From positions 62,001 through 126,000 of the forward strand of contig JAMXBD010001202.1 of the NCBI GenBank assembly GCA_024138025.1: 64,000 bases of DNA, written 5' to 3'. This DNA comes from Combretum micranthum. Lineage: Eukaryota; Streptophyta; Magnoliopsida; Myrtales; Combretaceae. The position numbers were made by a program, and so were the translations under genes. This document shows positions 44,041-55,714 of this stretch, in pieces (position 1 is the first letter of the stretch; each line of letters starts with the position of its first letter). The notes beneath the pieces were generated by a model. The model ran no database searches, had not been told where the DNA came from, and saw nothing but the letters and a program-made list of their open reading frames with translations.

Positions 44041-44587
44041 ACATTTGACAACCCTAATCCAATCCATCAACAAAATCAATAATGGAACACCTTACACGGA
44101 CTAATTAATGCATCAGTTCGAGACTTTCCTGCTGGAGAGGACGGTGGCATTGATTAACTTTTTTTCTTTTTCTTTTTGGCCCAAGTGGTTTTCCTTACTT
44201 AATCACACAATTCACAGTACATTGCAAGAAAGACATTGCATGAAGATCATATATTTGAGCCACTAGACACATGAGCATGAGAAATGTTAGCGCGTTTCCT
44301 TTATTATTATTATTATTATTAAATCTGAATCTGATTGGTCACTATGCATTTTCCCAGAGAACGAACTTTGTGTACTTTCTTTGAGATATGTTTTCTAGTT
44401 TACTCCATTTACTTTTGCTCTTCGGGATTGAAGCTTTAGGCAAATTGAATTCGAGACCATATCTAACTCAATCGTCCATCTTTCTTGGAGCTTGTACTGC
44501 TTTGTTTTGTTTTGTTTTGTAAACAGTTTGCTTAAGAGTGTTGGTTTCCGTACGTCACTTATGGATTTTTAATTAAATAAGCATTAA
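44041..44587 (+). repeat. Duplicated non-coding block, copy 2
   Basis: It matches 26926-27140 in order, from TTTGACAACCCTAATCC through ATCAATAATGGAACACC, GAGAGGACGGTGGC and TTCTTGGAGC to TTATGGATTT. Extra pieces include a CT-rich run, (TTA)n near 44301-44320 and TTTTG repeats near 44502-44519. Confidence 0.7.
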
Positions 44588-46254
44588 AAGACCATATTCA
44601 TGCTACTTGACTATAAAGTTATTGGCTTAAATACATATTTTTATCTATATAGCGTTTGTCTAAGCAATTGTAATAATTAGTGATTAAGTTTTTAAATAGT
44701 AAATTGATATTTTTGAAAAAAAATTAATAAAGATTGAATACCTAATGTGACAATTATCTTATTAGTTTTGCAATAAACATTTCTCGATTGTTATTATAAT
44801 ATATATATATATACACACATATTTTAATCACTCTTAGAATTGTAATATATTGTGGTCGTGATTTTAAGAGATGGTAATAATGAATGATTTTTACCAACAG
44901 CTAGTGCTAGGTGATCGATAAACACCTATAATTGTTGAAATCGTAAGTTAATTGATATGATTTTATAAGTTTATAATTTTACAAAGATTATTCTAATTAA
45001 AATGATTGTAATCATGAGTTTAGATATATGATTTTATTGGTCCTATGCAATTTTAGAAATTTATATATTCAAATTTTAAGTAGAATCGTAAACAATACAA
45101 CCATTAGACATGGTATCCAAACGAAGGTTTAATAAAGTTGAGTACAAGCTCAACCACTGGCTTTCAAATTTAAGTTCGGGTTCAGAATTCTTAACCAATT
45201 AAACTCGAGCTGAGATGGATCTTTGAGCTTAAACACAGCGTCGTGTCTTCTCAATTTATACGATTTATGCTTATGCTTGTCAAACTAGTAGGAAAATGTT
45301 GCAATATCGAAGAATTGGAATTAAATAACGAGTAATTAGGTATTCTTCCCACGGTGCCTCATATCTGAGTAATAAAATATTCATTCCGTTGTCTTGGGTC
45401 TCACGTGAACTGATGAAGACAAATAAAGCATTGTAGTTTCCTATGTGGTTTGCTTTAATTAAACACACCCTTATTTCAAGCCTAAGGAAATTCTGTGGAT
45501 GAGGAGTGCTAATTAAGATAAAATGGGTTCCCCCACCAGCCCACCGCTTGCCCTATTCACGCTTAAAACCATCAACATGGTCCTTTTCTTTTTACTGGAA
45601 AACGATGAAGTCCCACGTGAGGTAGCGTTTTATTGGATGGCTACAGCTTATAGATTACCCATACAAAAACAAATGCTGACCATTCGTTATACATTTGGAA
45701 ATTTGAAGAACTTTAAGAAGCAACAACATAGTTGTGGACCCATTGATGCTGATCGATCTGATCATAAGCATCGCCATAGGCCCAGGTACGCTGCACCATT
45801 AGAACAATGGTTGCTCCAAAATGAAGTCTTATAAAAATTCAACAAATAAAGATCGAAACTAGAATCTCATTATGATTTGGACGAAATTAGTACAATCACT
45901 TGTATTAGTTGTTAGGTGCACTTCATATTAATTTATAAATGCATGGGACTTTGGGGTTACAAATAGAAAAACAAACCATATGTGAGTCACGTGTTCTCAT
46001 TTTTATATACACTCTGTCTTGTTTTTTCAATGCATTGCTATTGTAATGATTGTCAAAATCATGGATCCACTCAAATATTTTCACATTTTTAAGAATTTAA
46101 AAGGTTTTTTACAAGTTAAAATGGATACTGAAACGTTTCAGTGTAGACTCATAGTAGAATTGTAAGTTCAATTACACGACTTGATACAATTCTATGAGTC
46201 CTTAGATATGACTCATAGTCAAAGGAAATGTCCTTCATACTTGAAGGATTATAT
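44588..46254. other. Unassigned stretch with one GC-richer open frame
   Basis: No gene was recognised apart from the candidate frame at 45523-45834. An (AT)n-(AC)n tract lies at about 44800-44819. Confidence 0.4.
45523..45834 (+). CDS. Unrecognised 103-codon open frame
   Basis: The frame starts MGSPTSPPLALFTLKTINMVLFFLLENDEVPREVAFYW in DNA that is visibly less AT-rich than its surroundings. It has a hydrophobic stretch at about residues 12-27 and a basic, His-rich part (DHKHRHRPRY) near residue 85. I recognise no family. It could be an exon of an unknown gene, a relic, or chance. Confidence 0.25.
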   Translation: MGSPTSPPLALFTLKTINMVLFFLLENDEVPREVAFYWMATAYRLPIQKQMLTIRYTFGNLKNFKKQQHSCGPIDADRSDHKHRHRPRYAAPLEQWLLQNEVL

Positions 46255-46733
46255 TGTGTGACTTAAGCATACAAATACAAAGATGTAGTTGCATTTTAAG
46301 CGGGAATCTAGATAACAAAATATACAATGGAATTAATAGCCTAACAGTATTATCTAATTGGAAAGGCTAAGTACTGGCATATATAAAGAAGAACAACAAT
46401 ACAAAATAGGCACTAGAGTAGCAAAACCCTAATAAGTCACTTCTTCTTTCCTATCTATTCCATGAGTTTACTAAAGCTCGAATTCTAGTGGAAAAGAAAG
46501 AAGAAGGAGGTGATATAGCTTATCTTGGTTCTATCATTTCAGATACACTAGTAGAGTACAAGGGTACTTTTGTTGTTTGTTTTTTCAGTATTCTTGTATT
46601 GAATTTTCCTAGTGAGCCTTAGCCCATTTTTATTGTGGATTGAGTATTGTTAAGTGAACATTGGACTGCTGGTTGTTGTAAAATATTGCTTGAACTAATA
46701 AGAATATATTGGGTTGAGCTAGAAAAAGTAACA
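46255..46733 (+). repeat. Probable 5' LTR of the split gypsy element
   Basis: The left limit (TGTGTGACTTAAG) is a guess; the right end AAGTAACA is set by the following primer-site-like sequence. TATATAAA at 46380-46387 is a plausible promoter box. Confidence 0.5.
46380..46387 (+). promoter_or_regulatory. TATA box of the split gypsy LTR
   Basis: TATATAAA followed by GAAGAACAACAAT lies about 350 bases before the LTR end. Confidence 0.45.
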
Positions 46734-46750
46734 ATTTAGTGCTTACATTG
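46734..46750 (+). promoter_or_regulatory. Probable primer binding site
   Basis: ATTTAGTGCTTACATTG resembles the TTTGGTGCTTTCATTG sequence found just after the left LTR in many plant gypsy elements, with decay. Gag starts at 46775. Confidence 0.45.
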
Positions 46751-46774
46751 TCACTTGTGAATTTTCATTGAGCC

Positions 46775-47740
46775 ATGGCTGGTGTCAATACAAGATCTTC
46801 TTAAGATAAAGTGATGAATGATATAGAGAATTTTAAAGATTCTATGAATGGAAATATGTAGGCTTTGACACACCAATTTAATATGTTATCTCAATCTTTT
46901 CAAGCTCAGACTGTCATTCATGGGAATAAGATGTTAGGAAGAAATTCATCATCATCATCTTCCAATGAGTAAAATGGAGAGGGATTACATCATTATTCAA
47001 AAGCAATAAAACTAGAGTTGCCAAGATTTGAAAATGGGGATCGAACTAGTTGGATATTCAAGGTTAATCAATTTTTTGATTTCCATCACATGCAATCGAA
47101 GATAGAGCAAAAATGGCTTCTTTTGCATTAGATGGTGAAGCCTATGAATGGTTTCAATGGATGTTTACAAACCAGTCAATTGGTACATGGAATGGGTTTC
47201 ATAATGCCCTTAAACAAAGATTTGGGCCTTCTCCTTTTGAAGATTTAAAAGGGAAGCTATCCGAATTGGTTCAAACATCTTCTATAGCACAACAGCAACG
47301 TGAGTTTAAGACTTTATCAAATAAGATTTAGGAACTATTGGAGGGCTTTCTAAAGGGTTGCTTTATTTTAGGGCTCAAGCCATTAATTCAACAAAAGATG
47401 CTTGCTTCTCAACCAACTAGTTTGTTATATGCTATCATTTAAGCAGAATTACAGGAATGCAAGTTTGACAACATTTTTTCTCATTTATCTAGTAATCATA
47501 GAAAGGTTTTTGCTACAAACATTTCAAAATCTTATTCTAAACCTTTACTTCCAACACTCTTAGTAGTGGAACAAGTAGTGAAGTCAAATGATAATAAAGA
47601 CACATAAGTTAAATCTATTTTGATGAGAAATTATTAATAAGAGTTATTAGGAAGGAAGAAGAAAGGTCTTTGTTATAATTGTGATGAGAAGTTCCACAAA
47701 AATCATGTATGTAATGCAAAATTTCTATCAATGTCGCATT
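46775..47740 (+). pseudogene. gypsy gag remnant with zinc knuckle
   Basis: Gag starts at ATG 46775 (MAGVNTRSS*DKV). LELPRFENGDRTSWIFKVNQFFDFHHM and, after a frameshift, MASFALDGEAYEWFQWMF...WNGFHNALKQRFGPSPFEDLKGKLSEL are the retrotransposon gag domain that forms the capsid. GLKPLIQQKML and AII*AELQE follow. The knuckle CYNCDEKFHKNHVC (about 47675) keeps all four ligands. Stops at SS*DK, NM*AL, KI*EL and II*AE each fit CAA or CAG decay. Confidence 0.85.
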
Positions 47741-47819
47741 CTAAGTAGTGATGTTATTGATGATTAGAATGTCAGGATTGCAGATAGTACAATCGAAGAA
47801 GACTTACAAAATGAGGATG

Positions 47820-48400
47820 ATTTGGATATTAAAGTAGCTATCAACCTAATAGGAACTATGGATCCTAAGACTTTTTGTATGACTGGAAATATGAAACCTC
47901 ATTCTTTAGCTATTTTATTAGATTCAAGTAGCACACGCATAACTTACAACCAAGTGTAGCAAGACAACTTTGATTGCCTATACATGCAATTCAACATTTC
48001 GAGTAATGGTAGGGAATGGAGAATACTTGGAATGCACTAGTTGTTACGAGCTAGTGAAAGTAATAATCCAAGATATTACTTTCCATTTGATTGCTACGTG
48101 TTACCTTAGAAAGGAGCTAACTTAATGCATGGGGTACAGTGGTAGAAAATGATAGGAATTGTAACAATGGATTATGAGGAGTTAAATATGTCAGTTTAGC
48201 TTAATGAAAAATGGATAACATTGCAGGGAAATGCACAGATTTTGCCCAAATCAATTCTTTTAGCTCAATTACATAAGTTAATTGAAGCCAATCATAATTC
48301 ATATTGTATATTTTTGTCATTTAAAGGCTCAAAAGGAGGATTCTTCATTGGACACCATCGGCAACAAAGCTTTAGAAGCTTTATTGGGCAAATTTCCTAA
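47820..48400 (+). pseudogene. gypsy aspartic protease remnant
   Basis: INLIGTMDPKTFCMTGNMKPHSLAILLDSSSTRITY matches the retroviral-type protease, with DSSS in place of the usual DSGA. Later parts (DYEELNMSV*LNEKWITLQGN) match the linker before reverse transcriptase. Confidence 0.7.
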
Positions 48401-48404
48401 AATC

Positions 48405-48990
48405 TTAGCCTTTATTATTGTTCAAGATGAAGGACAGAACATGGCAATTTTGTGTTGATTGCAGATCCTTAAATCAGGCTACGGTGCTGGACATATTTCT
48501 AATGATAGACGAGTTATTAGATGAGTTGTGGGGAACCACTTTGTTTTCTAAGCTGGATTTGCGTGTAGGATACCACTAAATTCATATGTTTCCTTCGGAG
48601 ATGCACAAAACTACTTTTTGCACTCATGAAAAGCACTATGAATTCTTGGTTATGTCTTTTGGCTTATCAAATGTCCCATCTACTTTTCAGTCGATTATAA
48701 ACAACATTTTTCATCCATTTTTTAGGAAGTTTGTTATAATAATCTTTGACAATATACTGATATATAGTGAGAATTGGGATGATCATATGTAACATATTGA
48801 GCAAATCCTTACTTGTTTGAAGCAACATACTTTTTAGGTGTTTGTTTGCTTAAAAGTGTATTGATTACTTAGGACATGTGGTTTTAGTAAAATGTCAAAC
48901 AGGATGGAGATAAAGTAATAGCTATTTAAGAATGGCTAACACCTACTTGTGCTAAATAGTTGGGAGGTTTTTTAGGATTATCAAGATACT
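48405..48990 (+). pseudogene. gypsy reverse transcriptase remnant
   Basis: [70 protein letters not shown] and IIIFDNILIYSENWDDHM are ordered polymerase motifs. The first catalytic Asp (KLDLR) is present. The FDDI box reads FDNI, so a catalytic Asp is Asn, a single G-to-A change. At about 48400-48425 the sequence passes from the protease linker straight to KMKDRTW, so the fingers region, roughly 100 residues, is missing. YH*IH fits CAA to TAA. Confidence 0.85.
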
Positions 48991-49748
48991 ATAGAAGATT
49001 CGTTAGCGGTTATGCTATGATTGCATCACCATTGACAAATTTATTGAAAAAAGAGTTATTTCAGTGGAGTGAAGAAGTAGATAATGCTTTTAATGTGCTC
49101 AAGTAGGCTTTGAGTTCTACCTTATTTTATCTTTCCTAATTTTTTCATTGCTCAAACAAAAGCATTAAGGTCGAGTATAGGAGATATTTTGCACTAGGGG
49201 TAGAAGCTTTTTGCTTTTATAGTGAGGAATTGAGTTTGAGATTATAAAAAAAAGGTGCTTATGTGAGGGAGTTGGAAGATGTGGTGGAATTAGTGAAGAA
49301 ATGGCATTATTACTTATTAGGACATCATTTTATTATTTGTACAGATTAGAAAGGCTTGAAGGAGATTATGACTTAGACAATTTAGACACCCAAGAGGAAC
49401 AATATCTCATTGAACTAATGAGATATGACTATGAAGTTTAGTATAAGCTTATGATTGAAAATAAGGTAGCAGATGCACTATTTAGAATGCATACATCAAA
49501 CTATATCTTATTGGCTATTACTTTTCCCTCTTTAGACTATTTGAATGAGTTAAAACATTTATTTGATACACAAGAGGAGTTGAAGCAACTTAAAGTTGAT
49601 TTTTTTAGGCAGGAAAACCTTTAAAATGACCATTATTAAAATGAAATTGGGCTTTATTTTTAAGGGACGGATTATTTTTTATGCCAAATACACCCATTAT
49701 TATGATATTGTCGAATGAGTTGCATTGTTTGCCTATTGAGTCTATAAG
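48990..49748 (+). pseudogene. gypsy RNase H and start of integrase
   Basis: [31 protein letters not shown] leads into RNase H. Pieces such as KKWHYYLLGHHFIICTD*KGLKE and NKVADALFRM (about 49460) mark its core, in broken frames. FKGRIIF (about 49660) and MILSNELHCLPIES (about 49700-49745) are the start of integrase, cut off by LTR C. Confidence 0.7.
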
Positions 49749-50268
49749 TGAAATAACCAAAGTTTAAATTCATACTTAATGCATGTTATATTTGATTGTT
49801 ATATGTGTGTATGTATTAGAGTGAATTGTGGTGTTTGAAATAATTGTATGTGTTATGAAGTAATAACTAGATAATAATCTATGGTAAATATATCTAGGTT
49901 GATAGTTTATTCATGTTAGAAATTATTATGTTTATGCTAATTGATATTGTAGTGAATAATATATTATGAATTAAGCTTGTTTTTAAACTAAAAATTTAGT
50001 CTATAAACCTAGCAGATTTTTTGGCCTTATTTTGTAAGCCAAAATCAAAGTTTAATTAAGGCACAAAGCCTTTAGAAAATCTGCCTCAAAAGTCAATGAT
50101 TATTGGATAAATGCCAAGCCTTATTTCTTACACTTTGGACATCCAAAACAGAACCAAGAGGAAGAAAATTCGTAACTCTTGTAAGGCTACATTTTCTAAC
50201 ATCTAAACCAAAGTTTCTTACACCCAACACACCAAGAATCCATCCCCAACTATCATATATACATTAAG

Positions 50269-50274
50269 GTAAGT
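50269..50274 (+). other. Candidate intron donor in LTR C
   Basis: ATTAAG|GTAAGTTT is a near-perfect plant 5' splice site about 520 bases into the LTR. Paired with the acceptor at 51920 it would define an intron of about 1.65 kb, like that inferred in LTR A. Confidence 0.5.
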
Positions 50275-50714
50275 TTATATGATGTTTAAGATGCTTTCTT
50301 TCCTTTTAATCCATGAAATTTCTATCAAATATAATGTTTGTTGGACATATATGTGTATTGTTATATTGTGATGTTGAGATAGCTTAGGATTTGTTTATGG
50401 AAGTGTAATGATGGTGTTGGCTTGTAGTGTGATGAGAATTTGGTATTGTTGAGTTGTATTGAGGAGTGGATTCATGTTGAAGTAGTGGATGTGAAGAAAA
50501 TGAAATTATAGGGTTAAGTGTGTTTTAATGGTTGAGAAGAGTTTTGTCTTTCAATGATGTTAGAGAGGAGTTTGTGTGTGTTTGATGATATAAGATTCTT
50601 ATACCATGTATTAGGAACGTTATAATATGGTTTGAAAGAAGTTGGAAAAGTAAAATGTAAAAGAAAAATTTCGTGTTTGAAAAATAGAGGAGATATGCAA
50701 CACGAACTATAGTA

Positions 50715-50945
50715 TACACTGCCTTGAACGCCGTCGGTGTACTTACCTGCTTTAAGAATTTGACTTCTAATCATTTGAAAGGCAGCTTGAACGCCGCCGA
50801 CTTAGACCCCAACACCGCCAGTGTTGAGGTTTACATAGTTTATACACTACCGACATAATAACCCAAAAGTTTTGTACATAATATATTTTCTTAACAACGG
50901 CTTCAAAACCGTTGGCGTAAAACCCCTACACTACCGGTGTAAATT
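50715..50945 (+). repeat. Inverted-repeat cassette of LTR C (CAACGG/ACCGGTGT type)
   Basis: CAACAC (50810-50815) pairs with GTGTTG (50821-50826). CAACGG (50895-50900) pairs with CCGTTG (50909-50914). TACAC and GTGTA flank TACCG near 50930. GAACGCCG words repeat. The words differ from those of A, B, D and E. Confidence 0.75.
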
Positions 50946-51920
50946 ACTAGCATGGGCTCTACAAATTTCAATTTTTTAACCTTTTTCGAACATCTTCAAA
51001 TATAGAATATATAACTTTTTGATTAAGGAATTGACTTGTATGATGTTGTATGATATATATATATATATATATATGTCATGTGATGACTTTGGATTGTTTT
51101 TAAATGAGATTCAATAACTTCCTAAGTTTTTAAACTAGTGAGTATAAGCTTGGCTTAGGATAGTTATGTTGATATAGTTTGATTTGTGTGGAATAGAGAT
51201 AGATACTCAGTTGGAGATTTCCTTTGATTCTCAATCCGATCCAGGTACACAATAATTTGATTGATTATTGCTTAGGATAGGCATATTAAAGTTTGACCTT
51301 AATTAAAGACTAATGAAAAGTTTATTGAAATGGTTTGTGGTTGAGTCATGTCTAGTCCGAGGAACGATAACCTTGTCATGATGTAATGGCATGGTAGTTT
51401 AGACACTTAGCCTAAATCTTTGTCATGATGTAATGACTCAAATCTATGATGCAATGGTTCACCATAATACAATGGTGGTTTCTTTTACTGGCTAAGTGGA
51501 TAGCTAATGGGGTTAACTGTATCGGTATATCTCTACTTAGGCTCGAAAGGAAATAATATATTTTAGTTCACAGTTATGGAACCGTTGAACTAATTAATGT
51601 TATAGACCGGGATAAGTGGAGTGTATAAAGGAGTGTGAACCCTAGATGGAGCTATTAGTAATCTTTATCGGTTAGATATAGGAGATATAGGTATTCGGTT
51701 TATCTATATCAACCCTCTGAGCAATTGTTGTTACTTAGGACGCCCAAAATTCCCAAGTTTGAATCGGAGTTTGAATACTCCAGTGTTATCTTTACTCACT
51801 TAACCAAAGATAGATAAGTTATTGTGAATTGTTGCATTGCACTTAGTTAAGTGTACTTAGCATATGTATTTGTTTTCACTATTGTGTACTAGGCATTTGG
51901 CTCATGCTGCTACTTTGTAG

Positions 51921-51991
51921 GTGATTATGAGGATGAGCTCTACGACGATATGGGTTATGGGACTGACTGGGAGACTTCTATGGATGATTAA
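51921..51991 (+). CDS. Short acidic exon-like frame in LTR C
   Basis: After TACTTTGTAG, a strong 3' splice site ending at 51920, a 22-codon frame from 51923 reads DYEDELYDDMGYGTDWETSM and ends with TAA at 51989-51991. It shares place, acidity and the MGYG[ST]D[FW]E core with LTR A, although the surrounding DNA has diverged. Function is unknown. Confidence 0.5.
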
Positions 51992-52298
51992 GAGTGTGAT
52001 CTAGTAGTAGTTATTTAGGACTTTTGATGTATTTTGTGAAGTGTCTAGGCTTATTTGTTAAGCCTTGGAATGTAATTTTATTTTAAGTTGTATATGTAAT
52101 GTAACTTGCTTATATGTAAGTTTTATAAGTTTTGTGTGATCCTTGGGAGACCTTCAAATAATGTATGTGATGTGTGTTTTGTACCTATGTGATGATCTAC
52201 TACTTATGTGATGGTAGTATTTTTTAATTCAAATCATGTGAATGTTATATTTGTTTTAAGTAAGCAATCATTACAAACACTTCTTTTTAAACGACCTT

Positions 52299-52342
52299 AC
52301 GTATAATACTTGGGTATTTCCTAATACTTGGGTATTATGCGT
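52299..52342 (+). other. Stem-loop near the end of LTR C
   Basis: ACGTATAATAC (52299-52309) and GTATTATGCGT (52332-52342) pair over 11 bp with one G-T pair. The loop holds a direct repeat of the TAATACTTGGGTATT word. The stem lies 54 bases before the LTR end. Confidence 0.65.
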
Positions 52343-52401
52343 GGTTAGGGGATTTGGCATGCTTAATCTATGGGTTAAGTGAGCCGGGTCCTTACAATAA
52401 G

Positions 52402-53160
52402 ACTTTTAAATGACTAAGTACATCTTTTTATTACGAGGGGATGAAATCATAATTGATAATTTTATGAAGAAGTGCTGCATTTTTCAATAAATAAAAGACC
52501 TGACAATGTCGCTCGCTAGCCTTCTACAACCACTTAAGAGTCTTCAAAAAGTCTTTGAGGAAATATCTATGAATTTCCTAACCCGATTAACATGTTCAAA
52601 GGGGTATTGGTTATTTTAGTAGTGGTAGACCGATTGAATAATTATGTCCATTTTAGGATGTTAACAACTCAGTATAAAACAATAAAAGTGGCGAAATTGT
52701 TTGTGGATATTGTGGTCAAGTTACATGGCATTCCGATTTCTATAGTTATTGATAGATATCGAGTCTTTTTAGCAAGTTTTGGCAAGAACTCTTTATATTG
52801 AGTGGCACAAGATTGAACTTCAGCTCAGCTTATCATCCATAGTTGAATAGGTAAATTAAAGAAGTGAACCATTGTTTGGAACATTATTTGCAGTCTTTTG
52901 TTATCGACTACTTGTTGCACGAGTTGAATCTGGGCCAATAAAGATTACTCCTGCAAACATAAAAGATGGGTCAGAGAGACATCGAGAGTTGTCCAATGCA
53001 GCCATTTCAATACTTAAGTCAGTTTATGGGTAGAAGTAGGGCATATGTAAGAAGAATATATGATTGCCTTTTTGTGTCTTTACCCTTGTTTTCCCATCGA
53101 GCTTATGAGGTCAATCAATCTGCTAGCTCGACCTTGAGCCCTCACCCTCTTTAGCCTCAA
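52402..53160 (+). pseudogene. gypsy integrase remnant after LTR C
   Basis: Integrase reading resumes with SLQKVFEEISMNFL and an open frame at 52592-52801 (VLVILVVVDRLNNYVHF...VKLHGIPISIVIDRYRVFLASF). The second catalytic Asp is kept in IDR. A shifted frame then gives SSAYHP and EVNHCLEHYLQSF with the catalytic Glu. The match fades by about 52960. No chromodomain or right LTR was seen. Confidence 0.8.
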
Positions 53161-53603
53161 TATGCACCCTAGTCACTTCTCATGACCGGAGGGACACTAA
53201 CAAATCAATCACACTATAAGAAGCCATGACTCCTCAACTCTGGTACCGTTGCCATGCCAAGTACCAAGTCTCATACAACCTATTTAGTGTTATGCAAAAG
53301 CATAATGGTTTATGCTTAATTTTGTTATGTAAAAAATTTTACTCTGAGTAAAATTTATATGGAATTCCTTTATTTTTGTCATGTAGCTCTAGCTTTTATA
53401 TATATATATATATATATGTAAGCATATTTCTAATATTCCATCACTAATTTACACATGTTGTAAAAACTGGCATTTGTACTTTTCGTAATTACATTATGAT
53501 TTTGAAGCTCTTAAACATTCTAAATAAAATTTCAAATTGGACAAGGTTGACTATAATTAATGTATCATGTCTGAACAACATAATTATAAAATAATTTGTA
53601 TGG
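53161..53603. other. Unassigned stretch
   Basis: Nothing recognised except an (AT)n tract at about 53399-53417. Confidence 0.4.
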
Positions 53604-53611
53604 ACTTATAC

Positions 53612-54751
53612 TAGAGGCATTCATGATTAGGTTCAGGGGTTGAACCGAATCGAACTGCATTTGAAACGGTTTAGTTCAAACTTTTAATGAATCGAACCAC
53701 TTTTAACGGTTCGAGATTTTTAACCGAACCACTTCAAATTCCATTTGGTTTGGTTCAGTTCAGTTTGAACTGCTTTTAAAAGTGTTTGGTTCTAATAAAT
53801 AACATAAAGGAAAAAAAGATGTTATTTTTGTGTAAGAATTAAAGTTACGTATCATTATATCAAGTCTGTATCTAATAATTTTAGATATATATATATATAT
53901 ATATTATCCTGTCCTAAAAATATTTTTCAATACAAATTTAAATTAGCATATATCTTTAATAAATCTATAACAATAACTAAATAAAATAATTCTTTTACAT
54001 TAATTCAATGTTTATTTATAATATTCTTTCCTTATAATGTATTTAAATTTCTATTGTACCAATTAAATGATTATACATGCTCTAAACTTAAGTATACTGC
54101 TTTATTTTAATTTGATACATGTTTGCTAGTTTTAGGAAGAATTTAAAATTAATAAAATAGGAAAACATACTAGGAAAGTTTTGAGAAGAGAATAGATTGC
54201 TTTTTTAATATTATTAGATATATAATACATTTAATGGTGTATTATGTATAATATATAATGTGAAGTATATAATCACAACATTTATATTTATAAATAACCT
54301 TAATGTGGCTAAAAATATAAATTGGAATAGAATCACAATTTCTCTCAATAAATCTACAAATTGAAATTCTACTCAGTTCCCTTTCAAAGATGCATCTAAA
54401 CACAAGAATAATATTAGAATTCAGAATTGTAATTTCATTTCAAATCAATCTAACATACTATATACATACATAGTATTAGAGTAAAATGTCACATGTGACC
54501 CTAATATGTAATGTCTAAGAGTTATGAATAAATAAAATGACTCTTTTTTTTAATTTCTTTTAATATGAAGCGGTTCAGTTTGGGTATAAACGATTTAGTT
54601 CGGTTGGACCTCTCGAACCAAACTATAACCGTTTAGACTTATCATGAACCAAACCGCGAATCGAATCAAAATATAGAAGAACTGTATTTTATAGTTTGGT
54701 TTGGTTTGGTTCGGTTCGGTTTGGTTCGGTTCAGTTCAAGAAACAGCCCTA
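53612..54751. mobile_element. hAT-like element with AACCG/CGGTT ends (1.14 kb)
   Basis: It runs from TAGAGGCATTC to AACAGCCCTA. ACTTATAC (53604-53611) and ACGTATAT (54752-54759) match at 6 of 8 bases, a plausible aged 8-bp duplication. The left end has many GAACCG, GGTTCGA and TTGAACC words, and the right end a run of GGTTTGGTTCGGTT words, around an AT-rich core. No transposase is present. Confidence 0.65.
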
Positions 54752-54759
54752 ACGTATAT

Positions 54760-55347
54760 TACATATTTACAATGATAAATATAGTTTATTCAACTTTACT
54801 TTTATTGATTGCCATACTCTCATAAATTAAATTGCATCTATGAAGTTGATATAAGGAACAATCAATTTCTTGTACTGTGTTTATTCTATAATAAGTTGAA
54901 AAAACAAGCTTTCGTCCCAACCAACCGGCATTAGAGCAATCAATCACCATACCTAAATAGGTTTATTATCTTGGCAAGAGATATCCGTCATATATGAGGT
55001 TAAGAGTTACACGTTCCCCAGACCTTATTTGACTTTTATGTATCTATATGAGCCTTATAATTCACAAGCTAGTCTTTGAGGTTGGCTTGAATTTTCAAAA
55101 GTCATATTTATATATAAATCATAACGTCTGAAAGAGTTTTTAACTCTTTTTTTTTTTTTTTTGGATTAGTTAAGTCACTGCGTTTTAATCTCTCCAAAAG
55201 AGTTTAAATGATAGAGAGCTTCACATTCAACATTTTCATCCAAATTAGGCAAGGTAAACAATAAATTGATATGGTGAATTGCATTTATTCCAATTTTATA
55301 TAAATTCTTTTCATAAAAGTTCTTAAGAGGATGAAATTGTTTTGAAG
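54760..55347. other. Unassigned stretch
   Basis: No gene was recognised. A poly-T run at about 55149-55162 is flanked by AAAGAGTTT words. Confidence 0.4.
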
Positions 55348-55714
55348 TTTGGTATGCAGGAATGAACTTGGAATAGAAGAATCGTGATTTCGGGTTCCAT
55401 TCCCATTCTTACGTTTAGTTGTGTTTTTAAAAACCGGAATTGTGATTCCTAGGAATCAACGATTTCGGCTTTGAGGAGAATTTGATATCGCCCTTGAGAA
55501 GGTGGAATCGCTATTCTATTCCTCCTTCGTAAGTAATTAATATTAAATTACATTTTTATCATCTTACTTATTTATTATTTATATTAATTATTAATGATAT
55601 TTTTGACAAATAACATATCAATTCCATTCCATTCCAAGATGTACCAAACACAGAAATGGATTTATAATTTCACCTCTCATTCCATTCCATTCCAAATGAT
55701 TCTTGCATACCAAA
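55348..55714. mobile_element. Inverted-repeat element, copy 2 (GGTATGCA ends)
   Basis: TTTGGTATGCAGGAAT at the left is the near-inverse of ATTCTTGCATACCAAA at the right, about 16 bp with one mismatch. The interior matches 4692-5106 (CCTAGGAATCAACGATTTCGG, GAGAAGGTGGAATCGC). No coding region and no clear target duplication. Confidence 0.8.

Larger units (their letters stand above)
49749..52396 (+). mobile_element. LTR C: solo LTR with 5-bp target duplication
   Basis: It starts TGAAATAACC and ends GGGTCCTTACA, as LTR A does, and is 2648 bp. ATAAG is repeated exactly at 49744-49748 and 52397-52401. The host gypsy reading continues on the far side, so the LTR inserted in the integrase region and then lost its internal part by LTR recombination. 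Inside are the donor (50269), cassette (50715-50945), an (AT)n tract (about 51056-51074), acceptor and acidic frame (51921-51991) and stem-loop (52299-52342). Confidence 0.95.
46255..53160 (+). mobile_element. Dead Ty3/gypsy element split by solo LTR C
   Basis: A 5' LTR-like region is followed by gag, protease, reverse transcriptase, RNase H and integrase on the plus strand. All are riddled with stops. The sequence is interrupted at 49749-52401 by LTR C plus one copy of its target duplication, and integrase resumes after it. No right LTR was found, so the element appears truncated after integrase. Gag and integrase wording differ from the left chromovirus, so this is a different gypsy lineage. 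Confidence 0.9.
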
